Assembly: GCA_037501455.1 (NCBI GenBank)
Contig: CM074862.1
Span: 63,147,501-63,211,500 of the forward strand
Length of the DNA stretch: 64,000 bases
Source: Lantana camara
Lineage: Eukaryota; Streptophyta; Magnoliopsida; Lamiales; Verbenaceae
Reading direction: 5' to 3'
Each line of letters starts with the position of its first letter. Positions within the stretch are counted from its first letter, which is position 1. Below the pieces are notes generated by a model. That model had not been told where the DNA came from and did no database searches. It saw only the letters and a list, made by a program, of their open reading frames with translations. Both the position numbers and the translations under genes were made by a program. This document shows positions 1-11,523 of this stretch, in pieces.

Positions 1-846
1 GAACCCTTTCCTTGGCTATGCTTTCAGAAACACTTTCTCACCCACATTAAACTCTAAATCCCTTATTCTTTTGTCGGCATAGCTCTTCTGTCGGTCCTCG
101 GCGGCTTTCATTCTTTGCCTGATTATTTGAATCTTTTCTGTAGCCTTTTCAATCCATTCTAGTACTTTGGCCCTGGGAGTTCCCTCAGAGGTATCCCTTG
201 TCTCATCCATATCCCAATATAATGGAGATCTGCATTTTCTCCCATACAAGGCTTCATATGGAGCTGCTTGAATTGAAGCCTGATAACTGTTATTGTATGC
301 AAACTCCACGAGGGGTAAACAATCTTTCCAACTGTCTGAAAAATCCAAAGCATACGCTCTTAACATATCCTCCAGATATTTAATCAATCTTTCTGACTGC
401 CCGTCTGTCTGCGGGTGCGCCGCTGTGCTGAAATGTAACTTGGTTCCCATCAAGCTTTGAACATTTTGCCAAAGTTGGGACGTAAACTTTGGATCTCTAT
501 CAGACACTATACTCACCGGCACTCCATGTAATCTCACAATTTCCTGTTGATACAGTTTTGCTAAGGATTTAACTTTATCCGTAGTCTTGACTGGTAGGAA
601 GTGTGCTGATTTTGTCAATCTGTCAACTATGACCCACATACTGTCTTGTCCTCCCTTAACTTTAGGTAACCCAGTAACAAAATCCATGGTTATTTGCTCC
701 CACTTCCATGTAGGAATTGGTAGTGGTTGTAACTTTCCTGCTGGATTTTGGTGTTCTGCATTAACTTTTTGACAAGTTAAGCATTTCTTGACATATTCAA
801 CAATGTCTCTTTTCATTCCGTTCCACCAAAACTGCTTCTTGAGATC
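1..846 (-). pseudogene. gypsy integrase (3' part of pol), broken and cut by window edge
   Basis: This continues the pol frame and encodes integrase, which inserts the cDNA into chromosomes. The zinc-binding cysteines (CLTC, near 780) follow the two histidines that lie in the preceding open segment. The catalytic acidic residues are visible in MDFVTG, VSDRD and GQSERLIKYLEDML. The YGRKCRSPLYW motif is present. A stop codon (TAA, 849-847) separates it from the upstream segment in the same frame, and another stop (TAG, 18-16) lies just before the window edge. The C-terminal domain and any chromodomain are outside the window. Confidence 0.9.
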
Positions 847-1680
847 TTAGTACATCTTTGTTCCTCCAGGGTGTACTGTATAACGTGTCTTGTGTGCTTC
901 ATCAAGTATTTCCTTTCGGATAGTTGAAGGCACACAAACTCTGTTCTTATATCTCAAGATTTCATCTTCACCTTTATTGAATTTTGTCTTATCATCCTTC
1001 TCCTTGGAATTGAGACACTTCTTAATCCATCCGTCTACAGCTTGTGTCTTTATCAACCGATCCTTTAGCGGTGACGAAATTATTAGATTTGCCAACTTAG
1101 CTCTAGGAATCACTTGAGCTGGTTTTCTTCCATACTCCGTTGGGTGTCCTTCGACATGCGCTATACTAGCCTTTCGACTCAATGCATCAGCCACCACGTT
1201 AGCCTTTCCAGGATGGTATTGAATTATACAATCATAGTCTTCCAGAAATTTCATCCACCTTCTCTGTCTCATGTTTAGCTCCTTTTGAGTGAACAAGTAC
1301 CGCAAACTTTTATGATCCGTGAACACTTCAAAGGTTACCCTATACAAGTAATGTCTCCATTTTGCAAGGGCAAAGACGATCGCTGCTAGCTCCAAATCAT
1401 GGGTGGGGTAGTTGGCTTCATGTGGTTTAAGCTTTCTTGATGCATATGCTATCACCTTTCCATGTTGCATCAGAACACATCCTAACCCTTCTTTCGAAGC
1501 ATCAGTGTAAACGGTATAACCTTCCTTTCCTCCGGGTAATGTTAGTACAAGTGTGGTAGTTAATCTTTTCTTTAGTTCCTGAAAACTCTGTTCGCATTTC
1601 TCTGTCCATACGAACTTTCCTTCTTTCTTGGTTAGCTGAGTAAGTGGTGCAGCTATCTTTGAAAAATCCTGCACGAATCT
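847..1680 (-). pseudogene. gypsy RT thumb/connection and RNase H segment
   Basis: This stretch of pol starts two codons after a TGA stop (1683-1681), in the same frame. RNase H signatures are clear: TDASKEGLG with the first catalytic Asp, [10 protein letters not shown] with the Glu, [10 protein letters not shown] with an Asp, and the terminal ADALSRK motif. The last part carries the HxxxH half of the integrase zinc finger (VHPGGTKMY) before a TAA stop. RNase H removes the RNA strand during reverse transcription. The apparent start is only the first start-like codon after a stop, not a real translation start. Confidence 0.9.
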
Positions 1681-3240
1681 TCAATAGTATCCTGCGAGTC
1701 CCAAAAAGCTTCTTACCTCAGAAGGATTCCTTGGTTGTTTCCAATCCAAAATCGTTTCAATTTTCGAGGGATCCACTTCGACTCTTGAACCAAATATGAT
1801 ATGTCCTAAGAACGAGATCTTTTCCAACCAAAACTCACATTTGCTGAATTTTGCATGAAGCTTGTGATCCAGCAAAGTGCTCAACACTAACCGAAGATGT
1901 TTGGCATGATCCTCTGGTGTCTTGGAAAAGACCAAAATGTCATCAATAAAGATCACCACGAACTTGTCAAGAAATGGCCGAAAAATCCGATGCATCATAT
2001 CCATGAATGCAGCTGGGGCGTTCGTTAGCCCAAAGGGCATTACTACGAACTCAAAATGCCCGTAACGACTATTGAAAGCTGTCTTGGGAATATCCTCCTC
2101 TCTAACTTTCAATTGATAGTACCCTTGCCTCAAATCTAGCTTGGAGTGTATTTGTGATCCTTGAAGTACATCGAATAACTCCTCGATGTGAGGAAGAGGG
2201 TACTTATTTTTCACCGTCATCCTGTGGAGCTCTTGGTAGTCGATGCAAAGTGTTAACGACCCATCTTTCTTCTTAACAAATAACACAGGTGCTCCCCAAG
2301 GAGAAGTACTAGGGCGGATATAACCTGCCTCTAGTAATTCATCAAGTTGTTTCCTCAACTCTTGAAGTTCAGCCGGTGCCATCCGGTAGGGTGCCTTAGA
2401 GTATGGCTCGGCTCCTGGAATTGTCTCAATCACAAACTCCAGTTTACGGTCTGGTGGTAAGGTGTTTAAGTGTTCAGGAAACACTTCTAGGAATTCGTTG
2501 ACAACCTCCACTTCTTCTATTTTACTCTGATCCTTTGGTCTATTTAAGAGGTAAGCAACGAACCCTGTAGCTCCCTTCTGAATCATCCTTTTTGCTTCCA
2601 TTGCCGAAATCATTGGTGTTTGTCGTCCTTGTCCATCTGATGTCGGACTTTCATCCTTTCCTAAGATAGCTTCCTTCTTAAAACAATCCTGCTTGACTCG
2701 GTACTTATAAAGCCAATTCATTCCTAAAATAATCCCATACTTTGTCATCGGTAGTGTAATAAGATCCAAGGGGTAAAATTGATCATTGATCCTTATAGGG
2801 CAACATTTATATACTTGATCCGTTTCAAGGCAAGTTCCTAAAGGAGAACTTACCTCGAAAAGATATGGCAATTGTTCAAGTGGAAAATGTAAACGCGCAC
2901 ATAATTTGGATGCAATGAATGAATGCGTGGCACCAGGTTCGTATAGGACCTTAACTGGCGTGTCAAGAACATTTACCGTACCTTCCACAACAGCTATAGG
3001 ATCTGGCTCGTCGCATCCATCCAGAGCATAAGCCCTTCCTCTGACCATTGGCTTGTTTGTATTTCCCGCCACCGCCTTACCTTTGCCTTGATACCCTTGC
3101 TGTCCTTGCCTACCCTTTACTTTTGGACAATTCCCGAGCTTATGGTCAGGACTTCCACAATAGAAGCACTGGCCAGTTTTCTTTCTGCAGGTTGCTTCGG
3201 TATGCCCTGGCCTATGGCAGAATTCACATTCAATCTCTTT
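1681..3240 (-). pseudogene. gypsy nucleocapsid zinc knuckles, protease and reverse transcriptase
   Basis: In the gag frame but after a TAG stop. It begins with two CX2CX4HX4C zinc knuckles ([14 protein letters not shown] and [14 protein letters not shown], about 3230-3120), then a protease, then RT. The protease active site reads YEPGATHSF: the catalytic Asp of the usual D-S/P-G-A motif is Glu here, which should abolish cleavage. RT motifs are present: the template-grip region near [20 protein letters not shown], and the catalytic FIDDIL (near 1945). The frame ends at a TGA inside the LGLAGYY region, where the family normally has an Arg codon. A Met at 3072 is internal, not a start. Confidence 0.9.
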
Positions 3241-4056
3241 CTAAGGGGCAAGTGGTGCTTGCGGGCGTGCCATCATTGGTCTCTTTCCTGATCTAAAATT
3301 TGACTGATTGGCTGAGCGTTTGAATCCCTGTGGTGGTTTCGACTGATATGGCTTCGTATGGTTGGCGGTCATCCTGATCTCTCTATGGGCTGCTTCAGTA
3401 CTCAGAGCAGTTTCGACTGCCTGAGTGTATCCTTCAAGATTCAGAGGTGCTAAAGCCCATTGTAACTCTAACTTAAGTCCATTAATGAAGCGTTTGGTCT
3501 TTCTATGCTCATCGTACAGAATATGCGGTGCATATTGTATCAGTCTCACAAACTTGGCCTCGTACTTTGCCACAGATAGCGTTCCTTGGGTAAGATTCAT
3601 AAACTCGGATTCCCGGGCATCTCGAGTGACTTGTGGAATAAACTTGTCCTCGAATGCCCTTACAAACTCAGTCCAGCCGTACCTTATCCCATTTTCAATC
3701 CACACATTCTTCGTATGATTCCACCAATTCAGCGCTACTCCTTCCAGAAGGAAGGTCGCAAATTGAACTCGCTCTCTATCCTCCGGAAAGATGTTCATAG
3801 CTTCGAAGATCTTCACTAAGCTCGCAATCCAGTTTTCAGCTTTAAGATCATTGGGCTCTCCGAAGAACTTCTGGGGGTTCATTCGGAGAAACTTTTCAAG
3901 TGTCTTTTCATTAACTGAGTTATAAGCCCGAGCAAATTGCCTCAAAGTCTCCCCAATTTCTGGTTGATCTTGTGATATCGGTGGAGGACGGGGAAATTCC
4001 TCAGGTGGTGGCGGTGGCGGTGGAATGCGTTCACGTGGAGCTCTTCTCGGGGGTAT
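3241..4056 (-). pseudogene. gypsy gag (capsid) with lost start and terminal stop
   Basis: Gag builds the virus-like particle. The retrotransposon gag domain is recognisable (LNWWNHTKNVW followed by FEDKFIP, about 3740-3640). The frame stays open upstream of 3945 through a Pro/Arg-rich N-terminus with a run of seven prolines, back to an in-frame TGA at about 4078. There is no ATG in that stretch. The codon at 4056-4054, where this family usually starts (just before Pro-Pro-Arg-Arg), is ATA. The frame stops at TAG (3243-3241), immediately before the zinc knuckles that should be part of the same protein. The start assignment is inferred; the gag identity is clear. Confidence 0.85.
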
Positions 4057-4768
4057 ATTATCACTGTATTCATAATATCACCCAAACAGATATAATGCAT
4101 GGCGAAAAGAATGGTCCATATACTCATTGTTCCACATCAGTAATATAACAATCAATCATCAAAATTGCACTTAGGCACGTAGTCATCAATTCAAAGTGTC
4201 ACAATTTAATCAATTAAGCAATCATTATTCACAAGTAACAGAAAACAGTCACATATATATAGATGCACAAAATGAAATGGTATGATCCATGCACGGCCCT
4301 AATGGTATCTTGAAGCATTTCTAAGACTCATTACATGATAGATATAGAAAACAGTAACATGCAATGATATGAGTAAAGCCGCAAAAGATGATGTCATATA
4401 TGCAAAATTTTGGAAAAGCTTTTATACAAAGGTTATATCTGACCAAAAAGACAAAAGGGGGAGGACCCGATGCTAAGTCGAGTTGCTCCAGTACAGCCTA
4501 AGCTCTCCAAAACATCATCTATCAACTGTCATAATCTGCCAAAAAGCGAGGATCCCTGGAGTATATGTAATCCCCTCTGCACCTATCGGAAGTCATCCTA
4601 TCTGCCATAATACGCTGCATACCTGCTGAGTATATATGCTACTGCTATCTACCTCTATATACAAGTCCCAACGATCCGGACTCAGCTCCTCTACTGCTGG
4701 CTATGACTGGCTCCATCGCTATCATCAAACAGAACAACATAATCTCCCTGTCGTGCTAGAGATGGGCT
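4057..4768 (-). other. gypsy leader spacer between extra ORF and gag
   Basis: About 700 bp of AT-rich element leader with no credible coding frame. It has scattered stops on both strands and no tandem repeats that I could see. Confidence 0.5.
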
Positions 4769-5405
4769 CTACTCCTCAGACGATCCCTCTGTCTCCTCGT
4801 CCTCTCCGGCATGTGCGTCCATAGGGTCCTCCGGAGCAGCTGGCTCACTTTGTATTGGTCCCTCGTATTCTAAAGTCGCCTGCTCGTCGGTAAGGTAGAA
4901 AGTCTCACAAAGTCTGGCCCTAATCCGGCTCTGATAACGATGGTGCATCTCCATAGCAAAATCTCTATCAGTTGTCATGTATGCCAAGTCTGCCTCTAAC
5001 TGTGCAATATGGGATGCCTGCTGGGTTCTGGCCTGCCTGGCGCTCCTCCGTCAATCGAGTCTCCATCTCTCTGGCATGCTCTCAGGCAATATCCCGGTTA
5101 ATCCGGTACTGTGCTGCCAAATCGTGGTAACGAATAGCCTCCAGCCGAACCTCTCTCAATCTCAAACTATCCTGTAGGTACTCGTCCCGCTCAGCCTCCA
5201 ACTGATGAACAACCCTATTGGGGTATGAATACCCCGGGTGTCCCTTCTCCTGTGCTCGCTGCCAGGTATAGTAATGGGTCCTGCCACGGCGAACTACTGC
5301 TACTGTACGAGGGGACTTAAGCTCCTCAAAATATGCCTCATCCTGCTCTCGCTGACTCAAGCTGTCCATAACTATAGTGAAAGCAAGCTGGCTCGAACTG
5401 TCCAT
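4769..5405 (-). pseudogene. Extra ORF upstream of gag, coiled-coil protein, broken
   Basis: It starts at an ATG (5405-5403) about 110 bp inside the primer site and encodes an MDSSSQLAF... protein not recognised as any standard gag-pol domain. The first segment (5405-5082, 107 codons) is rich in Glu, Arg, Leu and Gln with heptad-like spacing (QLEAERDEYLQDSLRLREVR), suggesting a coiled coil. It ends at a TGA, after which the same helical composition continues. A second frame (4987-4769) carries on the heptad pattern (AQLEADLAYM) and ends in an acidic tail (GEDEETEGSSEE). The simplest reading is one protein of about 210 residues broken by one stop and one frameshift. Some plant gypsy groups (Tat/Ogre) carry an ORF before gag; I cannot tell whether this one is related. 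Confidence 0.55.
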
Positions 5406-5513
5406 AACTACAGAGTAAGCACAGATATAAATACCAAGATGTAGAGCAAGTAAACCCAAAACATCCTCTATGCTCCGAGCTCCCAGGTTAAGTCTCTTCT
5501 TACTTAACCTGAG

Positions 5514-5525
5514 GCTCTGATACCA
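5514..5525 (-). other. gypsy primer binding site
   Basis: On the minus strand TGGTATCAGAGC, the complement of the 3' end of plant initiator tRNA-Met. It lies 7 bp from the LTR end at 5533 and primes minus-strand cDNA synthesis. Confidence 0.9.
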
Positions 5526-5532
5526 CCTTTGT

Positions 5533-6402
5533 TGTAGCGCCCCAACGCCACAACCCCGCACCGTTGTATCACCCAAGTAATTAGAAAGCCTTATCACTCG
5601 AGAGATACTCCGGCGAACGGACAGAACATAACAGAGATCAAAGTAACTAGTGTTACCAAAGCAGCGGAATTTCAGAATAATTTAAAACTTTGAAAACATG
5701 AATGCAACACAGTAGTACATGCGTAAACACAGACACAAGTAGCCATAGTATAACATAAAACATTAGTCCAATAGGAAAACAAAGGATCATAATTAAACTG
5801 AGTCCAAGTAATTCAGGTCGTAGCCTGAACAAGTTCTCATAGTAAAACAAGCAATATAAAGAAAGAGGTAACCACGACTGCACAGGACAAAAGAAGAGTA
5901 ACTAACAATCCAGACTTAACAAAAGACCTCCTACAGCTTCAAGATACCTCTAGTAAGCGCCGGGCTGCCTACCTGAAACCATGAGGTCAGAAAATAGGGT
6001 AGAGGTATTAGTCAAAGGGACTAAGTGAGGTAATTTTCAGTAAGAAAGAGTAGCTGAACTTGAGGGGTTTTGAAAGATTTTCTTAGTAACTTTCCTCAAA
6101 CCGGAAGGAAAATTCTTTTATCTTGAAATAGGATTTTCAACAATCATACACAAGCTCACACATCAGAGGTTCTGGTTCACATATACTTTATAAACGGGGA
6201 ACGGGATACGGGACATTTTCCAAAAATGTGAACCAGACTTTAAAACCAAAGTTGCCCCGCAAGCTAGGCCATGTCCATCCTTTACTCCTCAAAAACATTT
6301 ACAAAGTTGGTATTGAGATCCATTAGGACCCTAACACCCATATACACATGCACCAGCCCTTCTCCCCTTATTGTCGCGCCCAAGGAGCTACCCCGCGGTG
6401 AC
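5533..6402 (-). repeat. gypsy 5' LTR, segment 1 (U5 side)
   Basis: Starts TGTAGCGCCCC and carries the family terminal block (CCCCGCAC, CGAACGG). A putative intron 2 acceptor follows the hairpin TTAGTC-CCTTT-GACTAA (about 6004-6022, read on the minus strand) and reads TTTCAG/GTAGGC at about 5974. LARD1 is inserted after 6402; the LTR resumes at 38638. Total LTR length without the insert is 3387 bp. Confidence 0.85.
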
Positions 6403-7325
6403 GGTAACGCCCCGGTTTTTCATTTATACTAATATGTCGTATGTGTTTATAAATTACACAATTAAATTATTTAATTATGTGATTAATCGTTTATAAATTT
6501 TTATATTTAATTTTGTTATAAATGGTTATTATTTTAATTTATTCCCTTTTATTTTAATTCATTATTTTAGTATTTTAAATTGTTAATTAAGGTTTAATGT
6601 TAACTAAGTATATCTGTAATTATGATAATTAATTTCAACCTTTTAATCATTGACCTTTATATTAATTTTAACATAGATTTAAAATTTATTATTTAATTTG
6701 AAATGTTATAAATTTTAAATGTTTTGCGCATTAGTGTTTTAATCGCGCTTTGTTCTCATATGATTTGATATCGAAAATTCATGAAAATTTAGTATGTTTT
6801 ACATTTATGTGTTATAAACATGTCCGTATGCTCATTTCATGTTTTTGATCTCGTTTGACATGTTAACGAATTTAATTTGAATTGTGGAACCAAATCGGGG
6901 GCTAACGAGCAATTAGCGCACCCTTGGTTCCGTATGTGATATCTTGAGCTCGGGAACTCGGAATCGAGTTCCGTCAACTTCGTTGAACTCGTATCAAAGA
7001 TTTGGGTTTAATAAACTTAGCTTTATATTTTTTTTCAAATCATTTGAACCTCCGAAATTCAACCGAAACATGCAATGGACACCAAAACTGCCACAGCTCA
7101 ATAAAATGGCCATATCTTCCACAAACCTTGACCAAACTAACCATGGTTTGATTCCTTGGAACCCTAACTCAACCCTCTATCAGCCTTAATTAACCCCAAA
7201 CCGAGACAACCTTCATCACTTGGAGAAATTCAGCCAAACATTCTCTATTCCAGAAAATCCCGTAACTCAAGCCATCCTTGGAGATTCAAGCTCAAATCTC
7301 TTTCAAACCTCATTCAATCCACAAG

Positions 7326-9025
7326 GTAAGCTTAGGGTTGTATTATACATTCATCATGAGTCATTTTGATCCATTCATCCCCAATTTTGAGCATGTTTTC
7401 TTGGGTTTATGGCTGATTTGAGAAATAGTTAGGTTTTGAGCATATATGATGATCTCTTTGATTCCTTGATGGATTTGATTGATTACCAGCTTGAATATGA
7501 TTGCTTTAACTCCCTCTTTGCATTCATGGTAATGTATTTTATGGTAGTTGAGAATTCATTGGGAATCTATTCATGAACTTTGGAGAAATTGGTTAGAACT
7601 TGAAGATATATGCAAGAACATGACTGCTCTTCGTATGAACTGCTGCTACAGAGTTGTAGGACTGAAATTGCTGTCATTTGCTGCTCATTTTTGCCTTACT
7701 TGATGCACATACATACCTGATCATGTGGAGTTAGAAACAGAATGATTGTTGCCCTGTTTTTGGCCGTGAACTGCTGTTGTTATTGCTGCGATTTGTTGCT
7801 GTCAATTTCTACTCTTTTCCCTTGCCTAACTGCTGTGTAATATCAGTCAATGGTGGGAGTTGTTGGTGTCATTTTGCTGCTTGAGCTACTACCCTATTTG
7901 TGTGATAGTTGTTGCTGTGTTTTCATGCCAAGAAACAGGGGATTGATGCTTGTTCTGCCGTCCAGTTTCGTCTGTAATCCCTCTCCCCGGGCGGGGAGAT
8001 TTGTGCATGAGGTTTACCCGGCCGGGGACCTTACATTGTAAGCTTCGGTAACAGTTTTTCTTTTTACCCGGCCGGGGAGTGTGCTGCGTATTAATTACCC
8101 GGGCTGGGAGTTGTGCAGTGAAGTTGCTGCTGTTCTTAGGATTAGTTTCGGGCCCTGTTAAACATGTTTCAGCTGCTGCGTTCTTGTTTGGAATTTTAAC
8201 TGCTGCTAGTGTAATTGTGTGTACATGTGTTTTGTGTTTTGGGAGCATTTATGTGTATATGTACTTATATACTACAATTGCTTTCATGCATGAATAATTA
8301 CATATATATATATATATATATATATTACATTAAGTAATTTATTTGAATTTTTAGAATTTAATTGTTATCTATTTCGCGTATTTAATTACCGATCATGACT
8401 TGAATGTTTTATTTATTTAATTTCTAATTGTAAACGTGAAATAATACGTGTTACGATTGTTATATGAAATTCTTGGATTCATTTGACGTAAAATGTGAAG
8501 ATATTAATTTGAAACGAAATTATGAGTCTAAAGTGGTATGATATTATTTCATGAAATGTGACCTTTTAATTGGGGAATTTTATGTTATGACTTATAGACT
8601 TAAATTATGGAATTGATTGTTATCCATTTTATGTGTTACACATTTAAATGAATGCCTTTGTTGTGTTAATTTATAAATGTAAACTGGATATATTTGAGTT
8701 ACAAGTGTTATAGGAAATTCATGACTTGAAATGCTATGAATCATGAAAGTATGGAAATGAATGAACATGAAACCTTTATGTATTAGATACACTTGAATGA
8801 ATTACGAAAGATATGAAACGTTTGGACTTGAAACCTTTGTGTATTGAATGTCCTTGAATGATTGACTTGTTTATATGCTCTAGATGCATTGATGGTACAC
8901 ATGAACATGTTCATGATATAACATCATCTCTTATGCATTCATATCATGTCCATTGCATGCGTGCGTCTTATATGGTTCATTGGAGTCTTGAGTCTCACGA
9001 ACACGTTACATTATCTTTTGCATAG
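7326..9025 (+). other. Putative LTR intron 1 (LARD1)
   Basis: A donor-like CACAAG/GTAAGC follows a pyrimidine- and A-rich leader that resembles a plant 5' UTR. The acceptor-like TTATCTTTTGCATAG ends at 9025. Equivalent donor and acceptor pairs occur at the same relative place in the other LTR families here, which supports real splice sites. No transcript evidence is available. Confidence 0.45.
7983..8110 (+). repeat. Four GC-rich palindromes in LARD1 LTR
   Basis: CTCCCCGGGCGGGGAG (7983), ACCCGGCCGGGG (8016), ACCCGGCCGGGG (8066) and ACCCGGGCTGGGAG (8097). The starts are 33, 50 and 31 bp apart. They stand out from an AT-rich background and have counterparts in other LTRs of the window. The 3' LTR copy repeats them near 23800-23920 with point changes. 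Confidence 0.8.
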
Positions 9026-9101
9026 TTTCCTCCAGGGCGGAGATACTGGGTTCATAGGACACTTTCGAGTTTTCTTGGTTTGTTCGGTAAGAGGCGTACA
9101 G

Positions 9102-9809
9102 GTGGGTTTCTCTTCTATTTAGTTAAATGACCCTAGATACTCCCAACGTGTAAAGATTTCAGCCAAAAGTATATATGTATATAGAGTCATTTTCCTGAGT
9201 CAATGATTTTAAACGTAAGCCCTTATTTTGTGAACCTACCAAATGTTTTGGCGAGAAAAGAAAGAATGTTATGCACAGAATGGGGCCCAGGGGCTTGGTG
9301 TGAGTGGTGACCCGAGGAGGCATGGGCTGACGGTGATCCCCCACACTAGTCCCACCAATGTACGGCGTAACCGGACCTCGTTAGGAGTTAGCAAGGAATG
9401 GACGCTAAGTGCCACTAGGGGAGTCATGAAACCCTTCTGGTCAATGAATGGACGGTTCGGGCCGATCACCCGGAGAAAGAAGGTGTAAATGTTCATGATT
9501 GTGCACAAAAGAATGTTATGCATGAATGAAAGAAAGAAAGAAAGAATGTTTAATGAACTACACGAGGTGTTGGTTGGAGATAATGCACGCCCACTCGTCG
9601 GGCCACAAACGACCTAATGAAAAATGAACGTTATAATCCCTTTTGATAACTTATTTATCTCACCCACTTGGGAAATGCTCTAAAAACCTCATTTGGGATT
9701 ATAACTTGCACGTGATTGTTAAATAATGTTGTATATGTTACTTATGCCTCGTTTTATACCCACCAGTCTCGTATAGACTGAACCCGGATTGTTTTCAGTG
9801 TTCTTGCAG
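9102..9809 (+). other. Putative LTR intron 2 (LARD1)
   Basis: Donor ACAG/GTGGGTTTCTC (an alternative TTCG/GTAAGAGG lies at 9087) and acceptor GTTCTTGCAG/GTTTGG ending at 9809. The acceptor is preceded by the small hairpin CAGTCT-CGTAT-AGACTG. The boundaries match the intron 2 boundaries in the other LTR families. Confidence 0.45.
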
Positions 9810-10228
9810 GTTTGGAGTGCTAGGCGGGAAGTCAAGTTTACCTGCATATTGAACCCTGATTTGTTTAAGTTGGAGGTTGTAAGATTTGGTATTGATTGTT
9901 ACCACTATCATGAATTATGAATGAGTTTATAAGAAACCATAATTTAAGTGCTATGATTTTATTGATTTTCGGGATTAGGTACCTATGCTAGTTGAACCCA
10001 TTGTTATTTGCTTATCCTATTATTGATGGATGTATGTTTCTTCCGCATTGGTATTCTTTCTGTTTTATTGTCTCTTTGGTTTCGAAAGTTAGCTCCCGCC
10101 TAGCTTAGCGAGTGTGTATATCCCCGTTCGCCGTGATTTAACTCGGGTATAGATTGTCCGTTTCATATTCGGGTCGGGTCTCGGTGCAGGGGATGTGGTA
10201 CCTTGCGCTCGGGTGCTACATCTTTAAG

Positions 10229-10240
10229 TGGTATTAGAGC
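10229..10240 (+). other. LARD1 primer binding site
   Basis: TGGTATTAGAGC, one base different from the usual TGGTATCAGAGC that complements initiator tRNA-Met. It lies 8 bp after the LTR. Confidence 0.8.
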
Positions 10241-10749
10241 CCGGTTGCAAAACCGGTGTTTTCGTGTTGTGATTGAGTCAGTTTACGTCGCATGGCTTAC
10301 GAACTACGTGAGAATTTGTGCATTGCATCGATCTTGAATATGAATTGCTCTCCTTTTTGAATTTTGTTGACTTATCTGTTGCATTCCTGCATTGGATCAG
10401 TGCATTTCGTGTCAAATACGTGCCATGAGCATGCACTAATCGTATGCATATATCCTTGAAATAAGTTATGATTTATAGGTTATGAAGATAATATCAAACC
10501 ACGGCCAAACATCATGCTAACAACATTCTATTGCAAGTCCTTTCTGAGGCATGGAGGATAGGAAGGATGCACCGGGGAGGAATGTGGAGAATGCTAGATG
10601 CGTGGCTTCATAGACGGAGTTAGAATTAATGGTTAGGATTCAGAATGCGAGGTTTGACTTTGGAGATGCGAGGGTAGAGGGACATTTGGTGAAATAGGAG
10701 TTAATCGCGAGATGGTTGTGATTCAGAAGATCAATTTATGTGAATCCAC
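10241..10749 (+). other. LARD1 internal region, 5' part
   Basis: Non-coding or decayed sequence between the primer site and the copia insertion. A short frame beginning ATGGAGGATAGG near 10552 stops after about 20 codons. No domain recognised. It ends with the TCCAC target duplication of the copia (10745-10749). Confidence 0.5.
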
Positions 10750-11472
10750 TGTTGGAAAACACGAATCAGAAAGCAGCGGAATTTAAAAATTTTTCCCAAC
10801 AAAAGGATCTTGGACTCGCAATCGTGTATCCAAATTCGTAGAGATAGAAAACTTACTTTTCTTTTATTCTTTCTTGAAGCGTTTCAAGCCACCCAAGAAC
10901 GCTCTTCTCGCGGCTTGATCCCCTCTCCTTGGTAAAGCTCGAATCTTCAAACTTCTAACTTGAAGCTCTCTAGAGATAGTCCACCAACTTGATCACAATC
11001 TAACTAGTAAGGATGCTAGTTCTCTAGTTAGTGTTTAGACTTAGCCTAGGGTTTCGTTTATCTTGGAGAAAGGAAGATGTTCAACATATGAACCAAAAGA
11101 ATTGCCAATTCGCTCCTAGAGGAGCTCGAGCTCCCCTATTTATAGAGAGAGGGTGCCGAAATTCCTAGTCCTTAATGGGCTAGGATTTTGGTCTCTCTCT
11201 CTCCTATTACTTGATCATCAAGTAATTTTGACTTTGACTTTGAATTCTAATTCAAATCAACTTTCCAGAGATCTAAAAATATCCAAACTATTTTTGGATA
11301 ATTTTATACTTTATTTATTTAAAATAAATAACTTATTTTATCTAATTAATTAATTATTTTATCTAATTAATTAATTCATAATTAATTAACTAGATTATTT
11401 TTCTCCAAAATAAGACTTTCTTTTTAATTCAAAATTCAACCAAAGTCTATTAAATAATTAACAAATTAATTA

Positions 11473-11523
<51 letters not shown>

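Larger units (their letters stand above)
6403..10220 (+). repeat. LARD1 5' LTR
   Basis: 3818 bp, from GGTAACGCCCCGG to GGGTGCTACA. In order it holds the palindrome GGAACTCG-GAAT-CGAGTTCC (6953-6972), a donor-like CACAAG/GTAAGC (7326), four GC-rich palindromes (7983-8110), an AT repeat (about 8300-8325), an acceptor-like CTTTTGCATAG (ending 9025), a second donor (9087 or 9102), an imperfect GAAAGAAAG repeat (about 9525-9545), the hairpin CAGTCT-CGTAT-AGACTG (about 9765-9781), the acceptor CTTGCAG (ending 9809) and the terminal block GGGGATGTGG. The open frames in it (for example 6944-7189, 7850-8248) are incidental. Confidence 0.9.

Noticed and set aside
5514..5525. Initiator tRNA gene suggested by GCTCTGATACCA
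   Set aside because: Only the 12-nt primer complement is present (also at 17792, 34560); no cloverleaf around it.
6944..7189. 81-codon plus-strand frame (and its copy at 22737-22943) starting MSSGTRNRVP
   Set aside because: Lies in the LARD1 LTR leader, the two copies diverge in frame, and no domain is seen; LTR sequence, not a gene.
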